Shown: positions 1-9,500 of the stretch, piece by piece
How positions within the stretch are numbered: position 1 is the first letter of the stretch
How the letters are laid out: each line of letters begins with the position of its first letter
The notes under the pieces: model-generated
What the model saw: the letters and a program-made list of their open reading frames with translations, nothing else
Told to the model about the DNA's origin: nothing
Databases searched by the model: none
Translations under genes and position numbers: made by a program
Assembly: GCF_017874395.1 (NCBI RefSeq)
Contig: NZ_JAGGLJ010000006.1
Location: forward strand, 54,079-118,078
Direction: 5' to 3'
Source: Peptoniphilus stercorisuis
GTDB taxonomy: Bacteria; Bacillota; Clostridia; Tissierellales; Peptoniphilaceae
DNA: 64,000 nt

Positions 1-684
1 AATTTTCCTTATAATGCTCATTAATCCTAAAAGCAATCAAATAAATTCTCTGATCAGAAGAAGCAATCTTACTAAACCTGCTCCACTTTTTCATCACATC
101 TTGCTTTTGAGAATCATTTAACTTTCTAGTAATAATATCTAAAGTATTATCAATATTTCTTTGATTAACCTCTTGATCCACCATAAAACCCTCATAATAC
201 AAAGGAAGAATAGTCCCATCAGCAACAGCCTTAGAAATAGTATAAGTATGAATCAAATCCCCGAATTTTATCATAGTATTTTTTTCATCCTTCATCAAAG
301 GCGTACCAGTAAAACCAAGATAACAAGCATTAGGAAAAACTTTTTTCATCTTTGTATGAAAACTTCCATACTGAGTCCTATGAGACTCATCAACAAGAAT
401 AAAAACATCCTTAGACAACACTGGCTCAATATTATCAACAGCAGTCTTAAACTTATTTACAATAGTAGTAACAATATCTGCCCCATCATTATTAATAAGA
501 CTTACAAGATTATTTCCACTAATAGCCTTACTTGCCCTTAAATCAGTATCATTAAAAGTCTTGTGTATTTGATCATCAAGATCAACCCTATCAGTAACAA
601 TTACAACCTTAGGCTTATCCTTCTTATACCTATAAAAAATATACCTACAAAGCATAACCATAGTAAGACTCTTACCACTACCCT
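1..684 (-). pseudogene. hsdR: Type I restriction enzyme R subunit (HsdR), 5'-truncated, runs off the window
   Basis: Minus-strand reading gives an open frame that begins abruptly at the Walker A residues GSGKSLTM and continues through a TDRVDLDDQI segment, the DESH box (VDESHRTQYG) and the FTGTP motif of an SF2 translocase. It leaves the window at base 1 still open. This is the motor part of HsdR, which pulls DNA toward the complex before cleavage. The N-terminal nuclease domain, normally several hundred residues, and any start codon are absent: directly upstream is a stop (TAG) and the end of a mobile segment. It cannot make a working HsdR by itself. The partner fragments hsdM and hsdS lie 14 kb away on the same strand. 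Confidence 0.85.
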
Positions 685-707
685 ATCGTGTCAAGCGAAT
701 GATACAA
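680..707. other. Left junction of the ~13.8 kb inserted segment (attL-like)
   Basis: The hsdR reading frame stops making sense at the CCC of 681-683. Immediately inside is TATCGTGTCAAGCG, which carries a CGTGTCA box (687-693). The same box in inverted orientation ends the segment at 14512-14517, next to CCCCC. Joining the two ends gives an imperfect dyad, GACACGT-CCC-TATCGTGTC, centred on a C/G run. That is the shape of a serine-recombinase attP site. The boundary is seen in the sequence; the att interpretation is inference. Confidence 0.5.
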
Positions 708-708
708 T

Positions 709-735
709 AAAACACCCAATTTTCATTGGGTGTTC
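709..735 (-). terminator. Rho-independent terminator after rnlB
   Basis: Perfect 10-bp stem AACACCCAAT / ATTGGGTGTT with a 4-base loop (711-734), followed on the minus strand by a T-rich tract. It closes the rnlA-rnlB transcript just before the left end of the inserted segment. Confidence 0.85.
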
Positions 736-750
736 TCATTAATCTAACTA

Positions 751-1113
751 TCAATTAAAAGAATATAAGCAATCATTTATCTTCTTTTTTTGTGGAATTG
801 TTAAAATTGAATTGTTTAGTTTACTTGGATTGTCTCTTATTATACTATTTGCAATTTCTAATACATCTCTATCTACATCGATATATCTGTATTCGTTTAA
901 ATCTAGGTATCCTTTTTCGTTTACTTTACTTTCAATAAATCTATATTCATTTATACCAGATACTAGAGCCGTATCAATTAATATAATCTCGCCTTCTAAA
1001 GAGGATAAATTAATTGATTTTAAAACATCTGAAAGTTTTAACTCATAATCCAATAAAGTTATAATTTTTCTTAACCCAACCATATTTATATCATTAATTA
1101 GATAATTGCTCAT
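751..1113 (-). CDS. rnlB: RnlB-family antitoxin (120 aa)
   Basis: Small soluble protein of 120 residues, the same size as E. coli RnlB (about 123). From memory of that family, the matching pattern is a GEIxLxD strand (here GEIILIDTAL), a GxxxxRF turn (SGINEYRF), a later glycine-leucine strand (GYLDL), an RxxP segment (IIRDNPSKL) and a C-terminal Leu-Phe-type end. It lies 35 bases after the RnlA-type toxin gene and shares its terminator, the same toxin-then-antitoxin order as in E. coli. RnlB binds RnlA and blocks its RNase activity; loss of RnlB during phage infection frees the toxin. AAAGGAGG lies 8 bases before the ATG. No alignment could be run, so the family call rests on pattern, size and position. 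Confidence 0.75.
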   Translation of the reverse strand: MSNYLINDINMVGLRKIITLLDYELKLSDVLKSINLSSLEGEIILIDTALVSGINEYRFIESKVNEKGYLDLNEYRYIDVDRDVLEIANSIIRDNPSKLNNSILTIPQKKKINDCLYSFN

Positions 1114-1148
1114 TTAATGTATCCTCCTTTCACTATAAATTTTTGATA

Positions 1149-2633
1149 CTAAAATAGTATATAATATTTATTTACAAGTTGCAAGCCTTCTAAAATTAAA
1201 TCTCTAGCTACGTGCATTTCAGTAATTACAGGGGTATCAATAGAATCCTTTGACCAATGTGCATACGGATGTCGTATTTTATTATAATAATTATATAAGT
1301 CATCTAAAAAATCAATCTGTCTTGTACTAGCATTTACCTTAGTTGAATTATAATAGTATCTTGAATTTCCCTTATCTTTATTAAAATAAGCAAAATTATT
1401 TTTTCCTGTGCTTTTTACAGTATTATTACCTAATTTGTCACTTAATATTCTATGTAAATAATAATCCATAGCCCTAAAAATGGGTGTAATTAGACATGTG
1501 TAGTCTGGCATATATCCTACTAACATTGTATTAAATATTGCTGATAATATGTTATTATAATGCTTTATATCTTGAATTTCATCAGGAAAGTTTGGTAATA
1601 GATTCTTTAATTGATTTTCAACCTCCTCTTTTTCCACTGTTAAAGCATGATAAGTATTTAAGGTTTCTATAACAGAGCTTTCCGTTGGCAATTTTTCAAT
1701 TGCATAGGATATTATTTTTTGGAATAACACACTTTGTTTCCCTTGAACATATGATTTATTCCCTTTATAACAATTTATTACCACTTTATCTCTAATGTAC
1801 GTAACTTCGATTCTATTTAAGTAATCTCTAATCTTTTCAATTTCCTTTTTTATTTCTCTTTCCTTATTATAATTTTTATTTTCTATTGATACTTCTTCTA
1901 TGATGTTTATCCAATCTTCTTGAGTAAGGCCAATAAAATATATAGAACCATCGTTGTAGGCCTTATAACCCTGAGATAGCAAGGATCTTTTGGCTAAATC
2001 ATCAGCTTCTTCATTATAGATTATTCCAGTATGTGCCTTAGTGTGTATAAAATTAATTTTTATTAATTTAGATTTTTCATCAATAAATTTGCTATATTCT
2101 TTTGTAATTCTTTTGTTTGCTTTCCACTCTTTTTTTGCCCATTTTTCAATTCCTTCATAATCATAATAAATCGTAATTTCTTTTTTATTGTTTTCAATCG
2201 TCCACAAGATTGATTCTATAACGCCACTTATTTCACCTGCTACATTTCTAGAATCCATGTACTCTTCATTTACATATGCTTTAAATAATTTTTGTTTGTG
2301 TCCTTTAATAAATAAAATAGCACCAAATCCATATTTTTCTTTTCCATCCGCATCGGGAGAATAGCTTCCATCAACAAACGCAATTACCTCACCATCGTTA
2401 AGATTTTCTATCCTTTTTTCTATTTCTTCATTGATATCATAATCTTTTTCATCTGTGTTTGATTCTATTCTATCCCCTTGACTTGTAATATACCTTTCAG
2501 CCTCTTCAAGTGTAGGAAACGATTTATATTCAGCCCCTGAAAAGCCTTTAACTTGTTCTTCTGCTTGACTCCAAGTTTGATAAATACCTGGAATTTTACC
2601 TGCCTTAACAGCATAGAATTTGCGTTTAGCCAT
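1149..2633 (-). CDS. rnlA: RNase H1 - RnlA fusion toxin (494 aa)
   Basis: Three parts are visible. Residues 1-50 are a caulimovirus-VI/viroplasmin type RNA-DNA hybrid-binding domain (KRKFYAVKAGKIPGIY). Residues about 82-220 are a complete RNase H1 with the catalytic set D88 (FVDGSY), E134, D158, H201 and D211. Residues about 260-494 match the RnlA (RNase LS) toxin, ending in a HEPN-like helical domain with an R-x4-H motif (R454 HPYA H459). In E. coli, RnlA degrades mRNA, is neutralised by RnlB, and needs chromosomal RNase HI for stimulation. Here the stimulator is built into the same chain. The start follows AGGGGGT. An ordinary RNase H1 has neither the last 270 residues nor an RnlB neighbour. 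Confidence 0.82.
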   Translation of the reverse strand: MAKRKFYAVKAGKIPGIYQTWSQAEEQVKGFSGAEYKSFPTLEEAERYITSQGDRIESNTDEKDYDINEEIEKRIENLNDGEVIAFVDGSYSPDADGKEKYGFGAILFIKGHKQKLFKAYVNEEYMDSRNVAGEISGVIESILWTIENNKKEITIYYDYEGIEKWAKKEWKANKRITKEYSKFIDEKSKLIKINFIHTKAHTGIIYNEEADDLAKRSLLSQGYKAYNDGSIYFIGLTQEDWINIIEEVSIENKNYNKEREIKKEIEKIRDYLNRIEVTYIRDKVVINCYKGNKSYVQGKQSVLFQKIISYAIEKLPTESSVIETLNTYHALTVEKEEVENQLKNLLPNFPDEIQDIKHYNNILSAIFNTMLVGYMPDYTCLITPIFRAMDYYLHRILSDKLGNNTVKSTGKNNFAYFNKDKGNSRYYYNSTKVNASTRQIDFLDDLYNYYNKIRHPYAHWSKDSIDTPVITEMHVARDLILEGLQLVNKYYILF

Positions 2634-2773
2634 ATAGTATCTACCCCCTATTTTAATAAGTCAAATCCTCTACATCTTCTAATTATTAATTTCATTGTTC
2701 TTTAATATTTTTGATATCTTTATAAATGCTTTTATTTTAACATTTTATCTTTTCTTACTTACTATATGATTCT

Positions 2774-2782
2774 ATTATAACA
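2774..2782 (-). promoter_or_regulatory. Extended -10 promoter candidate for rnlAB
   Basis: The minus strand carries TGTTATAAT, a TGnTATAAT extended -10 box, about 140 bases upstream of the rnlA start. A TTGAAA lies 21 bases further up, too far for a standard -35, so the extended -10 would have to serve. The rest of 2640-2868 is AT-rich and holds nothing else I recognise. Confidence 0.45.
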
Positions 2783-2868
2783 TATTTTAACATTTGTAGC
2801 TTTCAATATATTCTGAATGCTTTTATTCCTAAACCTATATAAGCTAAATTCTTATAAAGAATATAATA

Positions 2869-2898
2869 AAAGGAGACCACGACTAATTGATCTCCTTC
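2869..2898 (-). terminator. Terminator after the serine recombinase remnant
   Basis: Stem of AAAGGAGA and TCTCCTT (2869-2876 / 2891-2897) with one internal mismatch, followed on the minus strand by TTTTATTATA, directly after the recombinase stop codon. Confidence 0.65.
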
Positions 2899-2905
2899 TA
2901 TTGTA

Positions 2906-3943
2906 CTAACAATATTCTATTTTTTCTATACCTTTACCAGAAATGTATATTGTCTTAATATATTTAGCTACTACATCTTCAGTAAGACTTTCTATAGTTC
3001 CACTTTCTTTCAGTTCCTTATCAATAACTTTTATACGTTTATTATTCTCTTCAGCGGATTCTTCTAATTGATCTTTTAAGCCTATAAAAGCTTCTCTTGA
3101 AATCTTACCAAACTTATAATTTTCAAATTCTATTCTTTTCTTCTTTAAAAGTTCATCATTCTTATCATAGAGTTTTTTCTGTTCCTTTAGGAGTCTTTCT
3201 TTTTCTGCCTTATCTGTGTGAAACCTATCTTTAAGAATTTTAAAGACATCTGATTCAAGCTCCTTATAATGAGGCAACTTTTCTTCTTGGTCTAGTATCC
3301 TACAATAATAACAGTAAAGATTTATACCTATTAATTCTTTCCCATTGGAACTTTTAAGAAATCTTATTTTATAACCGCACTTGTTGCATCTTACAAAGGG
3401 AGCAATAGGACTGTTTTTATATTTGCTTTTTCCACCATAGAATTTATTTTTATGCCTTGATTTTAGTAGTTCACTTACCCTATCAAAGCTTTCTTTGCTT
3501 ATAATGACTTCATGATTATTGTAAATCTTTTCCCATTCTTCCTTAGGATGATAAGTAACACTACCACCATCAAGCTTGCTTTTACTTGTCTTATTAAAGA
3601 CGAATGTTCCAGTATACACTTCATTCTTTAAAATCCTTCTAACCATACTATGAGACCATATTGTTTGTTCTACATTAGAAAACCACCTGTTAGAATATGA
3701 ATCATAGCCTTTAATCTGCTTTCTTCTTGCTCTAGCAGTAATAACACTTTCATCATTAAGGATTTTCGCAGTTTCATTTAGAGTATATCCTTCAAGGATA
3801 AGTTGAAATATATATCTGACATTATCTGAAACCGCTTCATCAATGATAAGCTTGTACTTATTTTTAGGATCTTTCAGATATCCATATGGTGGTGTTCCGG
3901 TGGTATATTTCCCTTGCTTTCTAGCTGTGTAAAGAGCATTCAT
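2906..3943 (-). pseudogene. Large serine recombinase, C-terminal half
   Basis: The 345 residues cover the recombinase DNA-binding domain (TPPYGYLKDPKNKYKLIID, then an ILNEVYTGTFVFNK-like segment), a zinc ribbon with two CxxC pairs (RCNKCG and YCYYC) and a long charged coiled coil before the C-terminal strand. This is the layout of transposon and phage integrases of the TnpX/TndX type. The N-terminal resolvase domain with the catalytic serine is missing: the frame begins at an internal MNALYTARK segment that abuts the truncated istB. It could be translated but cannot cut DNA. It is probably the remnant of the enzyme that once moved the surrounding 13.8 kb segment. Confidence 0.88.
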
Positions 3944-4479
3944 TCCTTGTCAAATGATATATAACCGAGTTCATCTGCTATTATCAAGTCGTATTTCTCG
4001 AATTTCTTCTCAAGGGTGTATAGTTTCTTTTCACTCCTTGTCTCCTTGAGTTCATTTATCAATGAGGCCACTGTTGAAAAGTAGACCTTGTATCCCTTGT
4101 TGCAGGCTTCTATTCCTAGACCTATTGAAATATGCGTCTTCCCTGTTCCAGGGTTTCCTGCCAATATTATGTTCCTACCTTCTTCTATGAAGTTTAAGGT
4201 TTTCAGTTCTTTTATCTTTTGCCTGCCATCTTCAGGTAAGTACTCTACCCTCAATTCGTCCATATGCTTTTTGTAGGGGAACCTGGCATTTTTGATTCTA
4301 TTCTTTCTGCCGTTTTCTTTCCTCATATCATAGGCTTCTGAAAATATGTCTAGCAAAAAGTCCTCATATGACTGGTCTTGGCGGTATGCTTCCTCTATCT
4401 TTTGTTTCAACCCTTGATTTATACCAGGAATCTTTAATTCTGATACATATCCCTTTATTTCCTGCAATGTCTCTTTCAA
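3940..4479 (-). pseudogene. istB: IS21-family helper ATPase IstB, 3'-truncated
   Basis: This AAA+ ATPase assists the IstA transposase in target selection. The Walker A (AGNPGTGKTH) and Walker B (LIIADELGY) motifs are intact and the N-terminal helical domain is present. The frame ends after 179 residues at FDKE, where the family normally continues to about 250 with sensor motifs. The break coincides with the start of the serine recombinase fragment, so a deletion joined the two genes and removed the right end of the IS. The ATG overlaps the istA stop by 4 bases, the usual coupling in IS21. Confidence 0.88.
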
Positions 4480-5603
4480 TTTTCATACCTCCCCATTGAT
4501 TCAAGATTAAAAAGATTGTTTAATTCTTGTATTTGCTTTGTGGATGATTCGAAGATCTCTACATCTTCACGCTTTATCCTTAAATCTTCTCCGGGGAGCT
4601 TGTAGACTATGTTTTTTATGTTATCTGTGGTTACCAGGCTTTCCTTTATGGTCTTGAGTTCCTTAATGGCAGATAGCACTGTAGTTGTGTCTTTTTCTTT
4701 TATTAGCTCTAAAAGCTCTATGAAATCCCTTGGATTATTGGTATAATATCTTTGATATGTTTCTTGAAGCTCTGGACTTAGCTGGTGTCTGCCAACACTG
4801 GAATGCAATGCTCCGGGCTTCTTTTTTAATGTATGGATAAAATGATTGATATCAATTATCCATTTATGGTTTTGAAAGCTTCTTATGTGCTCCGCTGTTT
4901 TTGACTCCTTGTAGTAGATCTTGATCTCTTCAGGGTATATTTTCACCTTTACAAATTTACCTACAAGGTAATTGGTAACTGAGTATTTATTCTGGTCAAT
5001 GTTTATGACACTGTACTTATTAACTCTTGACTCTGTTCTCCTTTTGGCAGTGGTCATAAGTCCCATTTTGAATGTTAGCATCTTTCCACCGATAGTTAAT
5101 TTAACTTCACCCCAGTCAAACTCCATGGTTTCTCCCAATTGATACTCCTGTCTTACGTAGGCCTCCTTGGTATTATGGTTGTCTCGGATGTAGTTACAGA
5201 CGGTTGTATATCCAATGTCATAGCCTTTTTCAAGAAGCTTTTCATGTATGTCGGTGTTTTTTATCAACTGCTTATGTCTTCCTAGGGCCCGATTATTTTC
5301 ATTGCTTAGGAGCATGCTTTTAATTTCTTCAATTATGTCTTCTGTCAGCTTAAGCTTTGTTCTGCTACTGGTATCATATTTTGGCTTGGATGCAATTTCT
5401 TCTATCAGAAGGATGATTTGCTCCCTGTGTTTTTCCTCATTATGGCCTAATTGATCCAACTCCTTAAACTTGGCATTCACTTCACCTATGTATTTTCTTA
5501 CAGTTGTGCGCGAAATTTTCAAGTCATCACTGATTTTTCTCTGTGAGTCACCATCTCTAAAATGTCTCATTAGAATTTCTGCTTTCTGGTCCAATCTAAT
5601 CAA
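4476..5603 (-). pseudogene. istA: IS21-family transposase IstA with internal deletion
   Basis: The N-terminal helix-turn-helix (RKISDDLKISRTTVRKYIG) and the first catalytic Asp region (MEFDWGEVKLTIGGK) are present, as is the C-terminal domain (NKYSVTNYLVGKFVKVKIY). The protein has 375 residues where the family has about 500. The DDE core between MTTAKRR and ESRVNKYS, which should hold the second Asp and the Glu, has been deleted in frame. The enzyme is therefore catalytically dead although the frame is open. It forms an operon with istB. Confidence 0.87.
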
Positions 5604-5649
5604 CCTCCATCCCCCCTAAAGTTCTCTTTAAAGGGTATTATATTTTATT

Positions 5650-5697
5650 GGTGGACCAGTTTTCAATTAATATGGTGGTACAAGTTTTAAGTTAACA
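5650..5697. repeat. IS21 left terminus with two end repeats
   Basis: Read on the minus strand, the IS starts with TGTTAAC at 5697, followed by two related about 21-base units, TTAAAACTTGTACCACC and TTGAAAACTGGTCCACC, in direct orientation. Clostridial IS21 elements typically carry such transposase-binding repeats at their ends. No matching right end is left, in line with the deletion into istB. Confidence 0.75.
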
Positions 5698-5760
5698 CAA
5701 ACATGGGCTGATTTCCATTAAATCATCATAGGAAAAAAAGGAATCTTGTCGTATAATCAT
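5698..5760 (-). pseudogene. N-terminal scrap of another transposase, cut by IS21
   Basis: An ATG at 5760, preceded by AAGGAGG, opens a frame MIIRQDSFFSYDDLMEISP that stops at the IS21 terminus. The start resembles the first residues of DDE transposases of the IS1182/IS4 type, but only about 20 residues remain, so the family is uncertain. The rest of the gene is not in the window. Bases 5761-5900 hold AT-rich DNA with no recognisable gene. Confidence 0.4.
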
Positions 5761-5900
5761 ATTAGGGTTTCCTCCTTAATGTGAACATATAGTGATTCGT
5801 CTTACTATATATATTCGACATTTTGGGGTGAAATCCTTTTTGCTGGCCAAAAAAAGTTAGTTATTTCAACAATTTTAAATTATGCAATTAACTCAAATAA

Positions 5901-5936
5901 AAAATGCTTGCTAGACTGAGTCTAGCAAGCATTTTT
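5901..5936. terminator. Strong bidirectional terminator after the sortase gene
   Basis: Perfect 15-bp stem AAAATGCTTGCTAGA / TCTAGCAAGCATTTT with a 5-base loop and T runs on both strands. It ends the adhesin-sortase transcript. Confidence 0.9.
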
Positions 5937-5943
5937 CCTTGTT

Positions 5944-6591
5944 TTACTCTTGAATTTTTTTGCCTCTTATGGTCAAGCGATCTTCACTTCCCACAGTACC
6001 GTCATAGGTGCATGTAAACAATGTCAAATCCCATTCCCCGCTTTCCATACCTTCAATATCTACATCCTTAATTATCTCTATTTTATCTACAATATAGTGA
6101 AACTGATTTCCATCTATATCCGTAAAGATTAGCTCTTCTCCTGGTGATATTTTAGCTAAGCCTCCAAAATGGCTCCTATAGTTATGGCCTGCAATAATTA
6201 TATCATCTGTATAAACTGATCCTTTATAGCGATTAGGAGAAATTTTTAATTTTGATGCACTCCAATCACTCATTATAGGCAAGGATAGTTCTAATTTCGG
6301 TACATTTATTACTCCTATATATTGGTTTTCGTCGATGGTTTTTGTAGGCATTTCCATATTGGGATTTAGTATATAACTAGGTATAGTTTCTTCTTTTTTT
6401 ATTTCTTCTAGTTCTATATTTTCTTCTTTTTCTGCTTCTACATAGTTCATCTGCTCCAATATTTTATTAGATATAGCACCAGCTTGTTGTTCTTGCCATA
6501 GGTTGTAGATTACTAGGCTAATGGAGGCTCCTATAAGTAGAATCCCCATTGCCATAAGGATTTTTCCTTTACTAGTTTTTTTATTCATCAT
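5944..6591 (-). CDS. Sortase (about 215 aa), partner of the adjacent LPXTG adhesin
   Basis: Membrane-bound transpeptidase that cuts the LPXTG signal and joins surface proteins to the cell wall or to each other. One N-terminal membrane segment (ILMAMGILLIGASISLVIY) is followed by the sortase barrel with the catalytic His (AGHNYRSHFGGL), Cys (LTLFTCTYDG) and Arg (RLTIRG). It is short and lacks a C-terminal membrane segment, so it is closer to class D/E-like housekeeping forms than to pilin sortase C; the exact class is uncertain. The best start is the ATG at 6591, which overlaps the last codons of the adhesin gene, so the two are translationally coupled. An upstream in-frame GTG at 6615 lies inside the adhesin coding sequence and has no ribosome site. 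Confidence 0.88.
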   Translation of the reverse strand: MMNKKTSKGKILMAMGILLIGASISLVIYNLWQEQQAGAISNKILEQMNYVEAEKEENIELEEIKKEETIPSYILNPNMEMPTKTIDENQYIGVINVPKLELSLPIMSDWSASKLKISPNRYKGSVYTDDIIIAGHNYRSHFGGLAKISPGEELIFTDIDGNQFHYIVDKIEIIKDVDIEGMESGEWDLTLFTCTYDGTVGSEDRLTIRGKKIQE

Positions 6592-9500
6592 TCTTTCTTT
6601 TTTTCTTTTTATCACTATTTAGACCTAGTCCAAATATGGTTATACCAGATATTGCCAAAATGGAAGCTGGCCACCAAACCATTCCCGTTTGTGGTAAAGT
6701 AGTTCCTTTACTTGGTCTGCTTGGAGTACTTGGTCTACTCGGTCTACTCGGTCTACTTGGAGTACCCGGTCTAGTTGGCCTAGTTGGATCTTGAGGATCT
6801 TCGGGAACTACTGGAACCTTAGGATCTTCTGGGTCTTTCGGATCTTCTGGATCTTCTGGGTCTTCGGGATCTGGATATTCCGGATCTACTGGGTCTGGAT
6901 ATTCAGGGTCTACTGGTGTTGTAGGTGGCGTTATCGGTCTGTAGGTGTTATTAAACACTAGCTCATCTACACCAATATATTCTACTTCTGCCGTTAAAGT
7001 CCCTACTCCATCATCAGTTACTCTTACCAGAATTTCATATACTTTATCATCATATGTCATTCTTCTTTGAGAACCTCTTATTTCCCTAAGGGTATATCTA
7101 TATTCTCCAGCTTCACTATAAGTTATTTCATCAAATATAATTTGACCGTTTCTATTATTTGTTCCTCTTTGAATTAGATTTTCTTCTGAGTCTCTTAATT
7201 CAAATGTGAATTGGCTATCCCTTAGACTTTGTCCTCTTAGGGTTTTTCTAGCTTCTATTACTATACTATCTGGATTAGGTGTATAAGTGTTAGTAAATAC
7301 TGCTGGCCCATTTGTATATTCTTTAGTAGCTAATAATTGTCCTTCACCGTCATCTGTTACTGTCACTGTAACTTCTATAACTCTATCATCATAAGTTACT
7401 CCACCTTGGGAGCCTACTACTTCTCGAATAGTGTAATAATATTCTCCTACTGAGTTATAAGTTATTTCACTAAAGATAATTTGTCCTTCACTATTATTTT
7501 TTACTGTTTCAAGAACATTTTCTTCTTTATCAAGTAGTTCAAATTCAAATTGATCTTCTCTTAAGATTTGTCCTTCTAGGATTTTAGTTGCTTCTAGTAC
7601 TATACTATCTGGAGCAGCTTCATAGGTGTTTGTAAACTCTGCTGGCCCATCAGGATATTCTACTGTTGCTGTTAATGTTCCTTCTCTATCATCTGCTACC
7701 TTTACAAGAACAGTATATACAGCTTCATCATAAGTTATTCCACCTTGGGTGCCTTTTACTTCTCGAATGGTGTACTTGTGTTCTCCTCTAACTTCATAAG
7801 TTATTTCATCGAAGATAATCTGTCCATCACTATTGTTTGATTTTGTTTGTAGGACTTCTCCATCTTTATCTACTAATTCAAAGGTGAATTGTCCATTTCT
7901 TAAGTTTTGTCCTTCTAGTAATTTATTTCCTTTTATTACTATACTGTCTGGATTAGGTGTATAGATGTTTGTAAACTGTGCTGGGCCATCTATATAGTTT
8001 GCACTAGCTACTAGGTTTCCTTCGCCATCATCTGTAACTCTAACTACTACTGTATAGCTAGTCGTGTCATAAGTTACTCCACCTTGGTCTCCTCTTGTTT
8101 CTTTAATAATATAAGTGTGGCTTCCTGTTTTATCATAGGTTATTTCATCAAATATTACTTGTCCTTCAGCATTATTCTTTACAGTTTGGATAATTTCTCC
8201 TGATTCATCAGTTAGTGTGAAGATAAATTGATCTTTTAGTAATTCTTGCCCTTCAAGGATTTTCTTAGCTTCAAGAACTATACTATCTGGTGCTGCTTGA
8301 TAACTATTAGTAAATACTGCAGGTCCATTATCATAATTAGCTGTTGCGATTAATTTACCTTGACCACCATCTACTACTGTTACTGTTACTGGATACTCAG
8401 TTTGGTCATAAGTTATCCCACCAAGGTTACCTAATTTTTCACGGATGGTATAGTTGTAAGTTCCTACTTTACTATATTCAATTTCATTAAATATTACTTG
8501 GCCTTTAGCATTATTCTTTACAGTTTGAATAACTTCTCCATCTTCTACTAATTCAAATTCAAACTGATCATTTCCTAATACTTTACCTTCTAGAATTTTT
8601 TCAGCTTCTAGGACAACTTTACCTGGTCCTGCTCTATAAGTGTTATTAAACTGTACAGGTCCTTCTACATATTTTGTAATTGCAGAGTGCAGCTGACCTT
8701 CTCCATCATCTGTTACTGATACAGTTACTTTAAATTCTCTTTCGTCATAGGTTATTCCGCCGAGATTTCCCTCTACTTCTCTAATGAAATAATCATATTT
8801 TCCAACTTCATCAAAGTTTATAGCTTCGAAAGTTATCGTTCCGTCAGATTTATTTTCTACTGTTTGAATAACTTCTTTCTCAGAATCTAGTAACTGGAAT
8901 TCAAATTGTCCTTCTCTTAAGTTTTGTCCTTCTAGTATCTTACTAGCTTCTATTACAGCATTAACTGAATTAGGGCTATAAGAGTTTATAAATTCTTGTC
9001 CGTCTAGATATTTTACTTCTTGAACTTCTAGTCCATTATTTCCTTGTCCAATTATGACCTGGACATTTAGCTCTCTAGTATCATAAGTTATTCCACCAAG
9101 AGCTCCATTAACTTCTCGAATCTTGAAGTTGTAAGTTCCTGGCTCATTAAATGATTGTTCAGGAAACACTATATTTCCATCAGCATCATTTTTAGCTCTT
9201 GCTACAACATTGCTACTTCCATCAAGTAGTTCAAATTCGAATTGTTCTGCTTGTAAATCTAAACCTGTTAAGGTTTTATTTGCTTCGAATCCTTGGGCAG
9301 TAACTTCTTTATAATTATTTGTTACTGTCAGGATATTGCCATTTGCTCTTGCATTAGGATTAGATCCTGCTGTCCAATTAGAATTCATAATGGTAATCTG
9401 ATAAACGTCTGGAGTTTGAGTATATCCAACGGCAAAGTATATTGGGTTTAATTTTGTATATCCTTCTGGTGCTGCTGTTTCAGTTAGGATATATCTTCCA

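Noticed and set aside
161..541. Plus-strand 126-aa frame
   Set aside because: It mirrors the hsdR fragment, which has clear helicase motifs on the other strand; the plus frame has no ribosome site and low-complexity content.
6945..9310. CRISPR-like repeat array
   Set aside because: The repeats are about 335 bases, coding and in frame, so they are protein domain repeats. No CRISPR array was seen elsewhere.
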